Positions 33,000-43,400 are shown, numbered from the stretch's first letter. The stretch is DNA of 59,606 nucleotides from Acidobacteriota bacterium (GCA_026707325.1 JAPOXA010000123.1:1-59606); one strand, 5' to 3'. The notes: generated by a model from the letters alone, not told the origin. Numbers and translations: made by a program.

Positions 33000-35900
33000 A
33001 TGGCCAGATCGGATCTCAAGCCGCCGACGACCATGCCGCGACTGCCCCTGCTTCTCGGCCTGATCGGACTGGCCGGCCTCGCGGCCTACGGACTCGGGGC
33101 CCAGCCCAGCGTCGACGTGCCGCTCGGGGTCACGGGCACGCTCGTCGACGAACGCGGAGTCGCCACGGCCGGCGTCGAGGTCGTGCTCCGCCCCTACCCG
33201 AGCGACTACGAGATCGACCTCGACCTGCTCGGCTGCGACGCCCTGCCGCCGGCCGTGGACCGCGGGCAATCGGACCTGGACGGCAGCTTCTCGCTCAGAG
33301 CGCCGGTCCCCGGCCCCTACCGCCTGGAGATCCGGACCACGCCGCCGACCGAGTCGGCAGAGGCCGTCGTGGCCCTCGTCTACGGAGACCTCGTACCCCT
33401 GGAGACGCCGCGGGTTCTTGAACCGAATGAGCTGCCCGACCGGCGTCTCGTGGCCGCCCGGGTCCTCGACGCCGACGGCCGACCTATCGAAGGAGCGTTG
33501 GTGGTCGCGATTCCCACCCGGTCCAGGTCCGCCCGTCAGGAACGGTCGGCCTCCGGCGAACGACCGGAACGCCTCTATCCCCGCTTCGAGCGCGCCGCCG
33601 CAAGCACGGACGCGCGGAGTGTCGCCCGCTTCCTCATGCCAACCGCCGAGGCCAACGTCGCCGTTTCAGCCAGGGGCTTTGGTGTCGAGACGGGCGCGAC
33701 GGAGTCCGGGCGTGCGACGTTCGTCCTGACACCCGACCCGGGCATCAGGTTCCGGGTCCGTGGACCGGACGGCGCACCGGCGCCCGGAGTCCTTCTCCGC
33801 AGCAGAAGCGAAGCCAGGGCGCCCTGGCCGTAACCGACGAACAGGGCGAGGTCACCGCCGGAGAACACATCACCGGCGCCGAGGCCGGTTACGAACTGGA
33901 GCGCTGGGACGGTGCCTTCGCCCGGACTTCCCGGTCCGACGCCGCTCCCGCTGACGCCGTTGCGGGCGCGAGGATCGTCGATCTTCGGCTGGAAGCTCCG
34001 CTCCGGATTCCGGGTCGGATCGTTGACCGTTCCTCCGGCGATCCCGTCGCCAACGCGGCGGTCTGGATAGCTGGTTTCCCCGGCGAAAACGCGCTGAGCG
34101 GCCCCGTCGGCGAGTTCCTCTTGAACTCCCGGCCCCGTGAGGGATCGCGGCGCCTGCAGGTTCACGCCGGCGGCTACGTCTCCACCGAGGTGAATGCGGC
34201 AGCTCCCGAGCATGGAGTTGCCGAGGACGTAGCGGTCTCATTGAGACCGGCTGCTCCCCTGTACGGTCTCGTCACGGACTCCGCCGATCGACCGGTTGCC
34301 GGCGCCGGCATCTCGGCTCAACCGCCAGCCACGGAATCGATCACCGACATCTTCGCCATCCGGCCGCAACGCGCGGTTTCGGCCGAGGACGGTTCCTTCC
34401 AGATGGCCGTGGCCACTTCTCTTCCGGCCACCGCAGCTTGACTTCCGCGCCGGCCAAGGGGCGGCCGTCCGTGTCCACTACCCGGCCCCGGACCCTGACG
34501 CCTTCGGGCAGCCGGATCCGAAGCGCAGCCACAGTCGCACCGGGCTCGTAGGGTGGCAGGTCGATGGCGAAGCTCGCGAATCCTTCGGCCTGGATCGTGA
34601 GCCGGTACGGTTTGTTGTAAACGATGACGGTCCGCGAGCCGCCGTGACACCGATGCAACGAAACCGGTTGTAACGGACGAGCAGGGAGCGTTCCTGATCG
34701 CCGGCGTGAACACTGGCGAGTACGACGTGAACGTCTCCCACACCGAGTACATCAGCCCCGGCGATCTCCCGGCGGAGGTTCCCGAGGGCCAGGGAGAGAC
34801 CGACCTCGGCGAGTTCACGCTGGTTCCCGGGGCCGCGATTCTCGGTGTGGTCGTCGACCCCGACGAACGACCGGTCGAGGGCGCGGTCGCGCGGTTCAGG
34901 GGCTACGACGTGGATCCCGACCAGGAACGAACGGCCCGTACGGACGCGGACGGCAACTTCCGGCTGGCAGGACTTCCTCACGAGCAGGTCGAACTCACCG
35001 TCGAGGCGGACGGCTACGCCAGGTTCGTCCGAGGCGCATCCCTCTCGGGCCGCGTCCTGACCGCTACGGGAACCGCCGCAGTGGGCGCCCGAGTCAACCT
35101 CGAGCCTGACGACTCGACCCGAATGCCGGGGCGCACCTGGTACTCAGCCAATGCGACACGGACCGACGGCGACGGCCGCTTCAGCTTCGGCCACCTGTTT
35201 CCGGGAACCTGGTCCGTCGAAGCGAACTCCGGCACCGAAGCCGCCCGCTCCGAACCCCTCGAACTCATCTCCGGATCCGAGCGGACGATCGAGCTTCATC
35301 TTCACGCCCAGGACGTTGTGACGGTCATCGTGACCGCTTCGTCGGGACAACCCGTGACCGAAGCGCGGATTCGACTGGAGCCGAAGGACGCAGGCCAATC
35401 GAGCGAGTACGGCACGACGGACGGCAGCGGACGCGCTCGAATCCGGCGCCTCCCTCAGGGGCACCGTCACCGGCCTGCCGCCCGCCGATCTGGCGCAGGT
35501 GAGGATCACCGCGACGCGGCTTGCGCAGTGGCAAAGCGCCACGCCGGACACCGAAGGCAACTTCACCATGGAGAACCTGGCGCCCGGCACCTGGCAGGTC
35601 TTCGCCACACGCGGCGACTCCTTCACGGCTCGTTCCGTCGAACGCGCCGTGACGATCGAAGCGGCCGGCGCGGAGGAGTTCGTCGAGCTTCCGTTCGAAC
35701 GCGGTCTCCGGCTGACCGGGCAGGTGCTGGCCGCCGGCGAGCCTCTGGTCGGCGTGCACCTGCGCGCCCAACACCTTGGGCGCGAGAGAGCAGCGCACGC
35801 GGAGGTCGATCAAGAGGGCCGCTTCGAGCTGGACGGGCTGGAAGCCGGCTCCTATCGCCTGGCAGTTTCTTCCCCCTCCGGCGGCACGGAGTACCGGTCG

Positions 35901-36275
35901 ATCGAGCTTCAGACCGACCTCGACGGCCTCCGGATCGATCTTCAGCCCGAGGCCATCCTGTCCGGAATCGTCCTCGACGCGACGACCGGCTTGCCGCTCC
36001 GGGACGTCTATCTGACGGCCGGCGATGCCGCAGGCATGGCGGTCCTCGCGAGAGCCGACGACGACCAGGCCGTCTATCGGTCAGCCCGGGTCGCCGGCAA
36101 CGACTTCAGCGCAAACGGCGGGAGATTCGAGATCCACCTCGGCCCCGGGGCCGAGCGGCTATGGGTCACCAGCGACGGCTACCAGGGTGCACTGATCCCC
36201 CTCAACATCGCCCCGGGGCAGCGCCAGGAGGGGCTGGTGATCCGACTGCAACCTGAGCAGCCAGTCGAACCGTAG
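33000..36275 (+). pseudogene. Decayed paralogue of the giant repeat protein
   Basis: This copy is recognisable over its whole length as a paralogue of the preceding gene but is no longer readable. The signal peptide and first modules are intact (33000 to about 33815). A deletion with frameshift then moves the reading into another frame that closes at 34441. Next, about 230 bp (34404-34636) are inverted. Coding sense resumes (DATKPVVTDEQGAFLI) up to about 35440, where roughly 140 codons are lost with a second frameshift. The last frame (about 35460-36275) contains the final modules and a normal stop. A further small in-frame deletion lies near 35030. Other genes in the window show no frameshifts, which argues for true decay over sequencing error. 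A chimeric assembly remains possible. Confidence 0.85.
34404..34636 (-). other. Inverted segment inside the decayed repeat gene
   Basis: Read on the minus strand this segment encodes VIVYNKPYRLTIQAEGF, LPPYEPGATVAALRI and RVRGRVVDTDGRPLAGAEV. These are the exact counterparts of the module that is missing at this place on the plus strand (HRLTARAAGYAPTVLDLPP, VLGSVVDSDGDPVAEAQV in the intact paralogue). Breakpoints are good to about 5 bp on the left and 10 bp on the right. No inverted repeats were found at them. Confidence 0.8.
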
Positions 36276-36283
36276 CCAGGTCT

Positions 36284-37732
36284 TCACCTCCGCTCGTACG
36301 TGTAGAGTCGCCGGCCGCTTGCCGAGACCGTCTCCACGTTTCGTATCGCCGCGTACGGCTCCAGCGCCGCTTCCCAGGCCTCCGGCACGTAGTCGGCGAA
36401 GCGGTCGCCGCGCAGCGTGAGCAGGTCGTCGACCCGCCGGTCGCCGCGCGGCACGAACTCGACGAGTCCCCGCGGCGCAAGCGAGACGAGCCAGGCCGCG
36501 ATCCGGGGCAGCGGCACGTTGCGGCCGATCGCCAGGTGGTGGACGACGGCCAGAGCCATCAGTGCGTCGGCGCTCCGGGAACGGGCCGTCAGGGAGCGAC
36601 GCTCCGCCTGCCCCCAGCCCTGGTCCGGCGAGGGATTCGCCAGGTCCTGATAGAGCGGCAGGAAGCGCAGCCGATCGGTGCGGGCCCGCTCGCAGGCGCT
36701 CTCGAGCGCGCCGAAGTCCGAATCGAAGCCGATCACGTCGCCGGCGCCGGCCTCGATCGCGATGGCGGCGAACTCGCCCGTATTGCATCCGAGGTCCCAG
36801 AGCTGCTCCGGCTTCGCCGCGGCGACGAAAGCCCGCACCGCCTCCGCCTTGCGTGACGCCTCACTCGAGTCGTAGCTGGAGGCCGAGGAATAGTCGCTCC
36901 ATGTCGTGCTGGTGCCGCGGGGCTCGAGCCCCTGGATCCACTTCCGGAGCTGGGTAAGGAGTCCGCGGTAGGCGCCGCGCGGCAGGGGCCGTTTCGCCGT
37001 CCGCTTCGCTGCCTCACCCCGCGAACCGGCCCCGCGCTCGAACCGTAGCGGCAGCAGCAAGTGGGCCTGCATCCTGGCCGACCAGCGCATCCGCCGCGGC
37101 AGCAGCGCCGCGAGTTCGCGACCGGGAATGCCCTCCTGCATCCCTCGATACCAGGCGTTGTGGGGGGTGCCGAGCTTCGCGGACAGCAGCAGCGGGTTCA
37201 GGAACTGCTCGCCGAACTGGTTGTGCCCCTGCCAGTACTCGCCCTCCCGGTAGCGACGCATCGAAAGCCAGTCGATGAAGACGGGCCTGGCGCCCTGGAA
37301 CTGCACGTTGTAGGCGCTCGCGTCCGAGAGCGAGATACCCCGGTCGAACAGCCGGATCTGCATCTCCAGGTGCATCAGGGCCGCCGCCTTGAGCAGCGAG
37401 AAAGGCCACTCGTACGGGTAGGAGATGAACGGAAGCCGCGGATGCTCCAGGACCAGACCGCCCGGCGGCGGCAGCACGCCGGCTTCGGCCGGATCGACCT
37501 CTTCGGCCGCGACCAGTCCACCCTCGACGATCAGGGCCTCGACGGCGCCGCAACTCCGTACGTGGCGGTACTCCTCCACGACTGCCGGCGCCACGCTCCG
37601 GAACACGCGGCCATCGGGACCCTCGATCACCTGGCCGGCAGGGTCGCGGAAGGAAGACGGCTCCGCCTGCGGCGCTGGGTCAGGGCGCCGCGAGCCGGTT
37701 CGCAAGCTCTCCGTCGCGGTGCCCGGTTGCAC
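36284..37732 (-). CDS. NoeA-like SAM-dependent methyltransferase
   Basis: This 482-residue protein has two parts. The N-terminal half (about 35-250) has LEHPRLPFISYPYEWPFSLL and DASAYNVQFQGARPVFIDWL. This is the conserved signature of the nodulation-protein NoeA family and related proteins and is distantly kinase-like. The C-terminal half is a class I methyltransferase with the SAM-binding LWDLGCNTGEFAA and DVIGFDSDF, then ALMALAVVHHLAIG. The GTG at 37732 overlaps the TAG of the small upstream gene (TAGTG), which fixes the start and implies coupling. The methyl acceptor is unknown; NoeA relatives are linked to polysaccharide or lipo-oligosaccharide decoration. Confidence 0.8.
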   Translation of the reverse strand: MQPGTATESLRTGSRRPDPAPQAEPSSFRDPAGQVIEGPDGRVFRSVAPAVVEEYRHVRSCGAVEALIVEGGLVAAEEVDPAEAGVLPPPGGLVLEHPRLPFISYPYEWPFSLLKAAALMHLEMQIRLFDRGISLSDASAYNVQFQGARPVFIDWLSMRRYREGEYWQGHNQFGEQFLNPLLLSAKLGTPHNAWYRGMQEGIPGRELAALLPRRMRWSARMQAHLLLPLRFERGAGSRGEAAKRTAKRPLPRGAYRGLLTQLRKWIQGLEPRGTSTTWSDYSSASSYDSSEASRKAEAVRAFVAAAKPEQLWDLGCNTGEFAAIAIEAGAGDVIGFDSDFGALESACERARTDRLRFLPLYQDLANPSPDQGWGQAERRSLTARSRSADALMALAVVHHLAIGRNVPLPRIAAWLVSLAPRGLVEFVPRGDRRVDDLLTLRGDRFADYVPEAWEAALEPYAAIRNVETVSASGRRLYTYERR

Positions 37733-37947
37733 TACTCGGACTCGGGATCGTCGCCGCGGCCGATGCCCAGAAACGAGGCTATGCGCCCCCAATAGACCTT
37801 GAACGCCACGGCCGCCGCCGCGACGCCGCCGATCACCGCCTGGAGGATCATGCTGCCAGAGGCCGGATCGAGGTAGGCGAATGCCGTGCCCGGCGCGGTC
37901 AATGCGACCAGTGTGGCGAGCAGGACGATCGTGCGGTTTCCATTCAT
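37732..37947 (-). CDS. Small exported/membrane protein with YLDPxSGS motif
   Basis: This 71-residue protein has a signal peptide or first helix (about 5-24), then YLDPASGSMILQAVIGG followed by a second hydrophobic helix and a short charged tail. Small proteins with a tyrosine-(L/I)-DPGTGS start to the mature part recur in many bacteria next to envelope polymer genes, and I know of no function. It is translationally coupled to the NoeA-like methyltransferase, so the pair probably acts together at the inner membrane. Confidence 0.75.
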   Translation of the reverse strand: MNGNRTIVLLATLVALTAPGTAFAYLDPASGSMILQAVIGGVAAAAVAFKVYWGRIASFLGIGRGDDPESE

Positions 37948-38042
37948 CGGCCAGTCCTTATGAAGAGTACGTGAAGCGGAACAAATCGCGGCCAGTTAGT
38001 CAAGCAGGATCGGCCGTCCTGGGCGGCACGAGCAACAGAACG

Positions 38043-38441
38043 TCACAGACACCGCACGTCGGCCAGCGTGGCCATCCGGCGATCCAGGGTCAGAACCTCG
38101 AGCCCGGCACGCGTATAGTCGTCGGCGATCAGGCGGTCGAACAGGCCCGGACTCCCCGACGCTTCCAGCGCCTCGAACACGGCGCGGCCGTTGAGCGGCG
38201 AGAGTAGACCGCTGCGAAGCACCTGGAGCAGCCCGGCCCGGACATCGGTCCTGGGTACCCCGTAGTGGTGCTGAACGGCAACGTACGCCTCGCCGATCAC
38301 CTGGTTCGAGGCAAAGATCTCGCTGCCTTCGTGCTCGACCAGCGCGATCAGCCCGGCCACACAGTCCAGGAAGTCCTCCCTGGGCTCGCCGGTCAGGAGG
38401 CGCACCAGGATCGAGGTGTCAATCCCGAAGCGCGGGGTCAT
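38043..38441 (-). CDS. vapC: VapC-like PIN-domain toxin
   Basis: This 132-residue PIN-domain ribonuclease is the toxin of a type II toxin-antitoxin pair. Acidic metal ligands expected for the fold are D8 (GIDTSILVRL), E51 (VIGEAYVAV), D102 and D107/D108 (LFDRLIADDY) and D120 (LTLDRRMA). VapC proteins cleave tRNA or rRNA. The gene overlaps the 3' end of the antitoxin gene by 23 bp, the usual antitoxin-first order. Confidence 0.9.
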   Translation of the reverse strand: MTPRFGIDTSILVRLLTGEPREDFLDCVAGLIALVEHEGSEIFASNQVIGEAYVAVQHHYGVPRTDVRAGLLQVLRSGLLSPLNGRAVFEALEASGSPGLFDRLIADDYTRAGLEVLTLDRRMATLADVRCL

Positions 38442-38661
38442 ACCCTTGCGATCGGAACGACTCGAGGTCGAACGGACCGGCCTCGTCCTTCAACTTCTCG
38501 CGCAGCGGTGCCAGGCGCTCACGGCGGATTCGCTGCGGACGCAGCCGGAAGCCATCGGAACTCTCGACCAGCTCCAGGCGGTCTCCCGGCCCTACTCCAA
38601 GCGCGTCGAGGACCCGCGCCGGAAACGTGACCTGCCGTTTCGATGTGATCTTGACGATCAC
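38419..38661 (-). CDS. vapB: AbrB/MazE-type antitoxin (VapB)
   Basis: This 80-residue protein has an N-terminal swapped-hairpin DNA-binding domain (MIVKITSKRQVTFPARVLDALGV). Its C-terminal toxin-binding tail includes GPFDLESFRSQGYDP. It would neutralise the PIN toxin and repress the operon. GTG 38661 is preceded by AAGGAG, which lies inside a 28-bp palindrome (38670-38697), so repressor binding could block both transcription and translation. Confidence 0.88.
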   Translation of the reverse strand: MIVKITSKRQVTFPARVLDALGVGPGDRLELVESSDGFRLRPQRIRRERLAPLREKLKDEAGPFDLESFRSQGYDPALRD

Positions 38662-38669
38662 CCCAATCT

Positions 38670-38697
38670 CCTTACCAAGTACCGTACTTCGGTAAGG
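38670..38697 (-). promoter_or_regulatory. Palindromic operator of vapBC
   Basis: CCTTACC-AAGTAC-C-GTACTT-C-GGTAAGG: nested arms, perfect but for one extra base in the right half. It overlaps the Shine-Dalgarno site of vapB (minus strand AAGGAG, 38668-38673). Size and symmetry suit a dimeric AbrB-fold repressor. Confidence 0.7.
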
Positions 38698-38748
38698 CGG
38701 AGAGAGTCAAGGCCCGTGGCGGCCTCCGCTGCGCCGAGCCCCAGGCCG

Positions 38749-38754
38749 TAGAAT
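38749..38754 (+). promoter_or_regulatory. -10 TAGAAT before SDR-enoyl hydratase operon
   Basis: TAGAAT lies 55 nt before GTG 38810. The leader has AAAAGGGAG, a good ribosome-binding site. Confidence 0.45.
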
Positions 38755-38809
38755 TGCCGCCCGCTCGGCGGAGACCAACGACATAGCCCAACGAAAAGGG
38801 AGATTCACA

Positions 38810-39646
38810 GTGGACATCGCGAACAGGATCATGGTCGTCACCGGCGGCGCCTCCGGCATCGGGAAAGCGCTCGCAGAAGCGCTCCACCGCGAGGGCGCTC
38901 GTCACGTCGTCGTCGCCGACCTGGACGAGGCGGGAGCCAAGGAAGTCGCCGAGACCATCGGCGGCACGGGCGTCGGGCTGGACGTTGCCGACGAGGGCGC
39001 CGTGCGCGACCTGGTCGCGGCGACGCAGGCAAACATCGGCCCGATCGACCTCTTCATGTCGAACGCGGGCTACGTCACGATCGGCGGGCTCGAGGTGCCG
39101 AACAAGGAGATCAACGACATGTGGGATGTCCATGTGATGTCCCACGTCTACGCGGCCCGGGCCGTCCTGCCGTCCATGATCGATCGTGGCGAGGGCTACA
39201 TCATGAGCACGGCCTCGGCGGCCGGGCTCCTGACCCAGCTCGGATCGCTCGCCTACTCGCTGACCAAGCACGCCGCGGTGGCGCTGGCGGAGTGGATCGC
39301 CGTCACCCATGGCCACCAGGGCATCCGCGTCTCGGTGCACTGCCCGCAGGCGGTGCGAACGAACATCGGCGCCAACAGCCCGAACCCGCGGCGCCGGGAC
39401 GCGCTGTCCGTCGGCGTTGCTTCTGGAGACGGCGTGCTGACCTCCGAGCAGGCGGCAGACGCCTGCATCGAGGCGGTCCGCGCGGAGCGGTTCTGGGTGC
39501 TTCCCCACCCCGAGGTCGCCGAGTACGTCCGGCGCAAGGCGACCGACATCGACCGCTGGCTGCATGGGATGCGGCGGTTCCAGGGGCGGCTCTACGAAGG
39601 AAGGCAACTGCCCGGCGACTGGTTCACCGATTCCCAGGGCGACTGA
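38810..39646 (+). CDS. Short-chain dehydrogenase/reductase
   Basis: This 278-residue SDR has the N-terminal cofactor loop TGGASGIGKAL, an acidic cofactor-selecting residue in VVADLDEAG (favouring NAD), MSNAGYV in the core, STASAAG, and YSLTK (Y149, K153). It resembles the broad SDR branch acting on hydroxy- or keto-acids and alcohols. It starts at GTG with AAAAGGGAG upstream. One nucleotide separates it from the enoyl-CoA hydratase gene, suggesting a shared beta-oxidation-like pathway (inference). Confidence 0.88.
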   Translation: MDIANRIMVVTGGASGIGKALAEALHREGARHVVVADLDEAGAKEVAETIGGTGVGLDVADEGAVRDLVAATQANIGPIDLFMSNAGYVTIGGLEVPNKEINDMWDVHVMSHVYAARAVLPSMIDRGEGYIMSTASAAGLLTQLGSLAYSLTKHAAVALAEWIAVTHGHQGIRVSVHCPQAVRTNIGANSPNPRRRDALSVGVASGDGVLTSEQAADACIEAVRAERFWVLPHPEVAEYVRRKATDIDRWLHGMRRFQGRLYEGRQLPGDWFTDSQGD

Positions 39647-39647
39647 C

Positions 39648-40352
39648 GTGGCCCCGTCCGACGATCCGGTCGTCTCGAGCCGGCAGGACGGCGTCGCCGA
39701 GATCGTGCTGAACCGGCCCGCCCGCCGCAACGCCGTGACCGGGCCGCTGGCGAAACGCCTGCACGAGGAGATCGTCGCGGCGACCGAAGACGACGAGGTC
39801 GCCGTGCTGCTGATCCGCGGCGCCGGCGGGGCCTTCTGCTCCGGCCTCGACCTCGGCGAGTTCCGGGCCGACCCGCCGCCGGACTGGATGCCGGACTTCA
39901 GCGGCCTGTGGCTCGACGTCCATGCGGCGCTCTACGATTGCCCGAAGCCGATCGTCGCGGCGCTCGAGCGATTCGCGATCAACGCCGGCTCGGCGCTGGC
40001 GCTCGCGGCCGACTTGCTGGTGGCCGGAGAGCAGGCTTTCCTCCACGTCGGCGAGATCCAGATGGGCATGGCGGCGCCGATGAACATGGCCTGGCTGCGA
40101 CTGCGCCACCCGGAGAGCGTGGCGGCGCGGCTGGCGATCGTCGGCCGTCGCTACACGGGGCGGGAGCTGGAACGAATGAACATCGCCTGCGAGGTCGTCG
40201 CCGACGACGCCGTACTCGACCGGGCGCGGGAACTTTCCGCGATGATCGCCGGTTATCCCCCGAGCGGGGTCCGGGCAATCAAGTCCACCGTCATCCGAGG
40301 TCGGCCCGCCGCGTCCGGTCGCGAGTGGTTCGCGCAGCTTCGCGGCGGCTGA
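39648..40352 (+). CDS. Enoyl-CoA hydratase/isomerase family protein
   Basis: This 234-residue crotonase-fold protein is slightly shorter than the usual ~260. The oxyanion-hole segment is GAGGAFCSGLDL, and VAALERFAINAGSALALAADLL corresponds to the second CoA-binding part. The usual catalytic glutamate positions are not clearly conserved: GEIQMGMA follows instead of the typical E-x-x-x-G/P pattern. The exact reaction (hydration, isomerisation or another) is therefore open. GTG start 1 nt after the SDR stop. Confidence 0.85.
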   Translation: MAPSDDPVVSSRQDGVAEIVLNRPARRNAVTGPLAKRLHEEIVAATEDDEVAVLLIRGAGGAFCSGLDLGEFRADPPPDWMPDFSGLWLDVHAALYDCPKPIVAALERFAINAGSALALAADLLVAGEQAFLHVGEIQMGMAAPMNMAWLRLRHPESVAARLAIVGRRYTGRELERMNIACEVVADDAVLDRARELSAMIAGYPPSGVRAIKSTVIRGRPAASGREWFAQLRGG

Positions 40353-40438
40353 GAGTTACCGGGACGAACCGGGGCTTCGGACAAACCGCGGGTAAACGCC
40401 CGCGCTCGAAGAGACGGACAGCGGCCGCCCGGTCGCGG

Positions 40439-40444
40439 TAGGAT
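40439..40444 (+). promoter_or_regulatory. -10 TAGGAT, near-leaderless spacing, IOR gene
   Basis: TAGGAT ends 9 nt before ATG 40454. An AGGGG stretch between them could act as a weak Shine-Dalgarno site, so this case is ambiguous. Confidence 0.45.
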
Positions 40445-40453
40445 AGGGGACTA

Positions 40454-43400
40454 ATGACGGCCTTCTCATTAGACGACAAATACACGCTCACTGAAGGCCG
40501 CGTCGCAATCACCGGTGTCCAGGCTCTTGTCCGGCTACCGATGGACCAGCACCGTCGCGACCGGGAAGCCGGCCTGCGGGTTGGCGCCTTCATCAGCGGC
40601 TATCCCGGATCGCCGCTGGGCGAATACGACAAGCAACTTCAGCGAGCGAACAGGCTGCTGGCGGAGCACGACGTGGTCTGCCAGCCGGCCATCAACGAGG
40701 AGACGGCGGCGACCGCGATCTACGGCGCCCAGCTCCTGGAACGTTTCCCTCACGAACGCTTCGACGGCGTAGTCGGCATCTGGTACGGCAAGACGCCCGG
40801 CGTCGACCGCACCGGCGACGCGTTCCGCCACGGCAACTTCATCGGCACCGGCAAGTACGGCGGCGCCCTGGTGCTGGCCGGCGACGACACCGCCTGCAAG
40901 AGCTCGACGATTCCGGGCGACAGCACGATCAGCCTGTTCGACCTCTCCATTCCGGTGCTCTACCCGGGCGATCCGGCGGAGGTGCTGGAATTCGGCCTGC
41001 ACGGGATCGCGCTGTCCCGGTACGCCGGCCTGTGGACCGCTCTGAAGATCGTGACGAACGTCGCCGACGGCGGCGCGGTAATCGACCTGCCGCAGACCGC
41101 ACCGCCGGTTCTGCCCGAGCTCGACATCGGCGGCCGCCGGTTCGAGAAGCAGCTCGACATGCGGCTGTTGCCGCCCTACTCGATCGAACTCGAGCGGCAG
41201 ATCTTCTCCGAGCGCACGGCGGCCGCGCTGGCATACGTCCATGCCAACGGCCTCGACAGCATCCGCTGCGCGAGTTCCGGTGATCGCATCGGCCTGGTTG
41301 CGGCCGGCAAGCCCTACCGCGACCTGCGTCTGGCGCTCGAGCTTCTCGGCCTGGACGAGGCCGCGCTCGACCGTCATGGCATCCGGGTGCTCAAGCTCGG
41401 CTGCATCGCGCCGATCGAGCCGCGGCGCCTGCGTGAGTTCGCCCAGGGCCTCGAAGAGATCATCGTCATCGAGGACAAGCGCGGCTTCGTCGAGACGCAG
41501 ATCCGCCAGGTCCTCTACAACCTGCCCGACCGGCCCCTGGTCGGCGGCAAGGAGACGCCCGCCGGCGAGGCGCTGTTCCCGATGCACGGGGAACTCGAAG
41601 GCCACGACATGGCCCGGATCCTCGGCACGTACCTGGAGCACCGGCTGCCCGGCGCCGCACCGGCCGAGAGGCTGGCGCACCTCCGGGCCGGCGCCGAGTC
41701 CGCCGAGCTGGCCACGAAGCTGCCCGCCGCGCTGCCGCGCACGCCCTACTTCTGCAGCGGCTGCCCCCACAACACCTCGACCCAGCTTCCCGAGGGCTCG
41801 GACGTCGCTGGCGGCGGCATCGGCTGTCACGCGATGGCGATGTGGATGGATCGAGGCGTGAGCTGGCTGCCGCAGATGGGCGGCGAAGGCGCCTGCTGGA
41901 TCGGTCTGGCGCCGTTCACCGAGCAGGAGCACGTGTTCCAGAACGTCGGCGACGGCACCTACGCCCATTCCGCCAGCAAGGCGATCGAGGCCTGCATCGC
42001 CGCCGACCTCCACATGACCTTCCGCATCCTCTACAACTCGGCGGTGGCCATGACGGGAGGTCAGGACGCGGTCGGGCTGCTCAGTTCGATGGGCGTCGCC
42101 AGGCAGCTTCAGCTCCAGGGCATGAAGCGGGTCGTCCTGGTGACCGAGGATCTGGAGCGCTTCCCCCATCGGGACGACAACGGGGTCGAGATCCGGCACC
42201 GCAGGGACTACGACCAGGTGCTCAAGGAACTGCGGGCGATCAAGGGGCCGACGGCCGTCGTCTACGACCAGCAGTGCGCGGCCGAGAAGCGGCGCGAACG
42301 CAAACGCGGCATCCAGGAAACGCCCAGCCAGCGCGTCTACATCAATCCTGCCGTCTGCGAAGGTTGCGGCGACTGCGCGGCGAAGTCGAACTGCCTGTCG
42401 GTCGCGCCGCTCGAGACCGAGTACGGCCGCAAGACGCAGATCCACCAGTCGTCGTGCAACCTGGACTACTCGTGCATCGAGGGCGACTGTCCCGCCTTCA
42501 TGACGATCGACCTGGGCGAGGGCACGAAGCCCGTCCGTCGCGCGGCGGCCGCGCCGCTCGGCGAGGACGAAGTGCCGGAGCCCAGCCGTCAGTTGCCGGA
42601 CGACGCCACGTTCCGGGCGCTGCTCGTGGGCATCGGCGGCACGGGCGTCGTGACGGTCGACGCGATCCTCGTCACCGCGGCCCTGATGGAGGGCCGGTAC
42701 GCAGTCCACCTCGACCAGACCGGCCTGGCGCAGAAGGGCGGCGCGGTCGTGTCGAACCTCCTGCTCAGCCGCGGGCCGATCCCCCGCGCCAACAAGCTCG
42801 GCGACGCCGAAGCCGACCTGGCGCTTTCCTTCGACCTGCTGGCCACGATCGCTCCCGACAACCTGAAGCGGTTCTCGCAGGACACGACGGCCGTGGTCGG
42901 CAACACCGCCGGCATCAGCCCGGCGGCCGTGATCACGGACAGCGCCGCCCGGATGCCCCCGCTCGACGAGCTGCGCAAGCGGCTGGCCCTGTTCACGGAC
43001 AGCGACCGCAGCTACTTCGTGGACGCCGAGGCCGCCACCGAGCGCCTGCTCGGCAACAGCGTTACCGGCAACATCTTCCTGGTCGGTGCGGCCTACCAGC
43101 AGGGCCTGCTGCCGCTCCAGGCGCGCTTCATCGAGCAGGCGCTGGTGGCGAACGGCGTTGCCGTCGAAGACAACATCCAGGCGTTCCGCTACGGCCGCCT
43201 GTCCGTCGCCGCTCCGGAGCGGTTCCGGCGCGCCGCCGGACTCGCCGAGCCGGAGGCGCCGACCGCGGCCGCGGCGGCGGATGCCGCCCGCGAGCGCCTC
43301 GAGCGCTGGGCGCCGAACCTCGGGCCGAAGCTCGACGCGCTCCTCGCCGCCGCGCCGCGGGGAGGGTCGCTCGACCGCCTCCTGCCCGGTCGCGTCGCCG

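Noticed and set aside
34404..34636. Phase-variable invertible switch
   Set aside because: No inverted repeats at the breakpoints and no invertase gene nearby. The host gene has other inactivating lesions, so a functional switch is unlikely.
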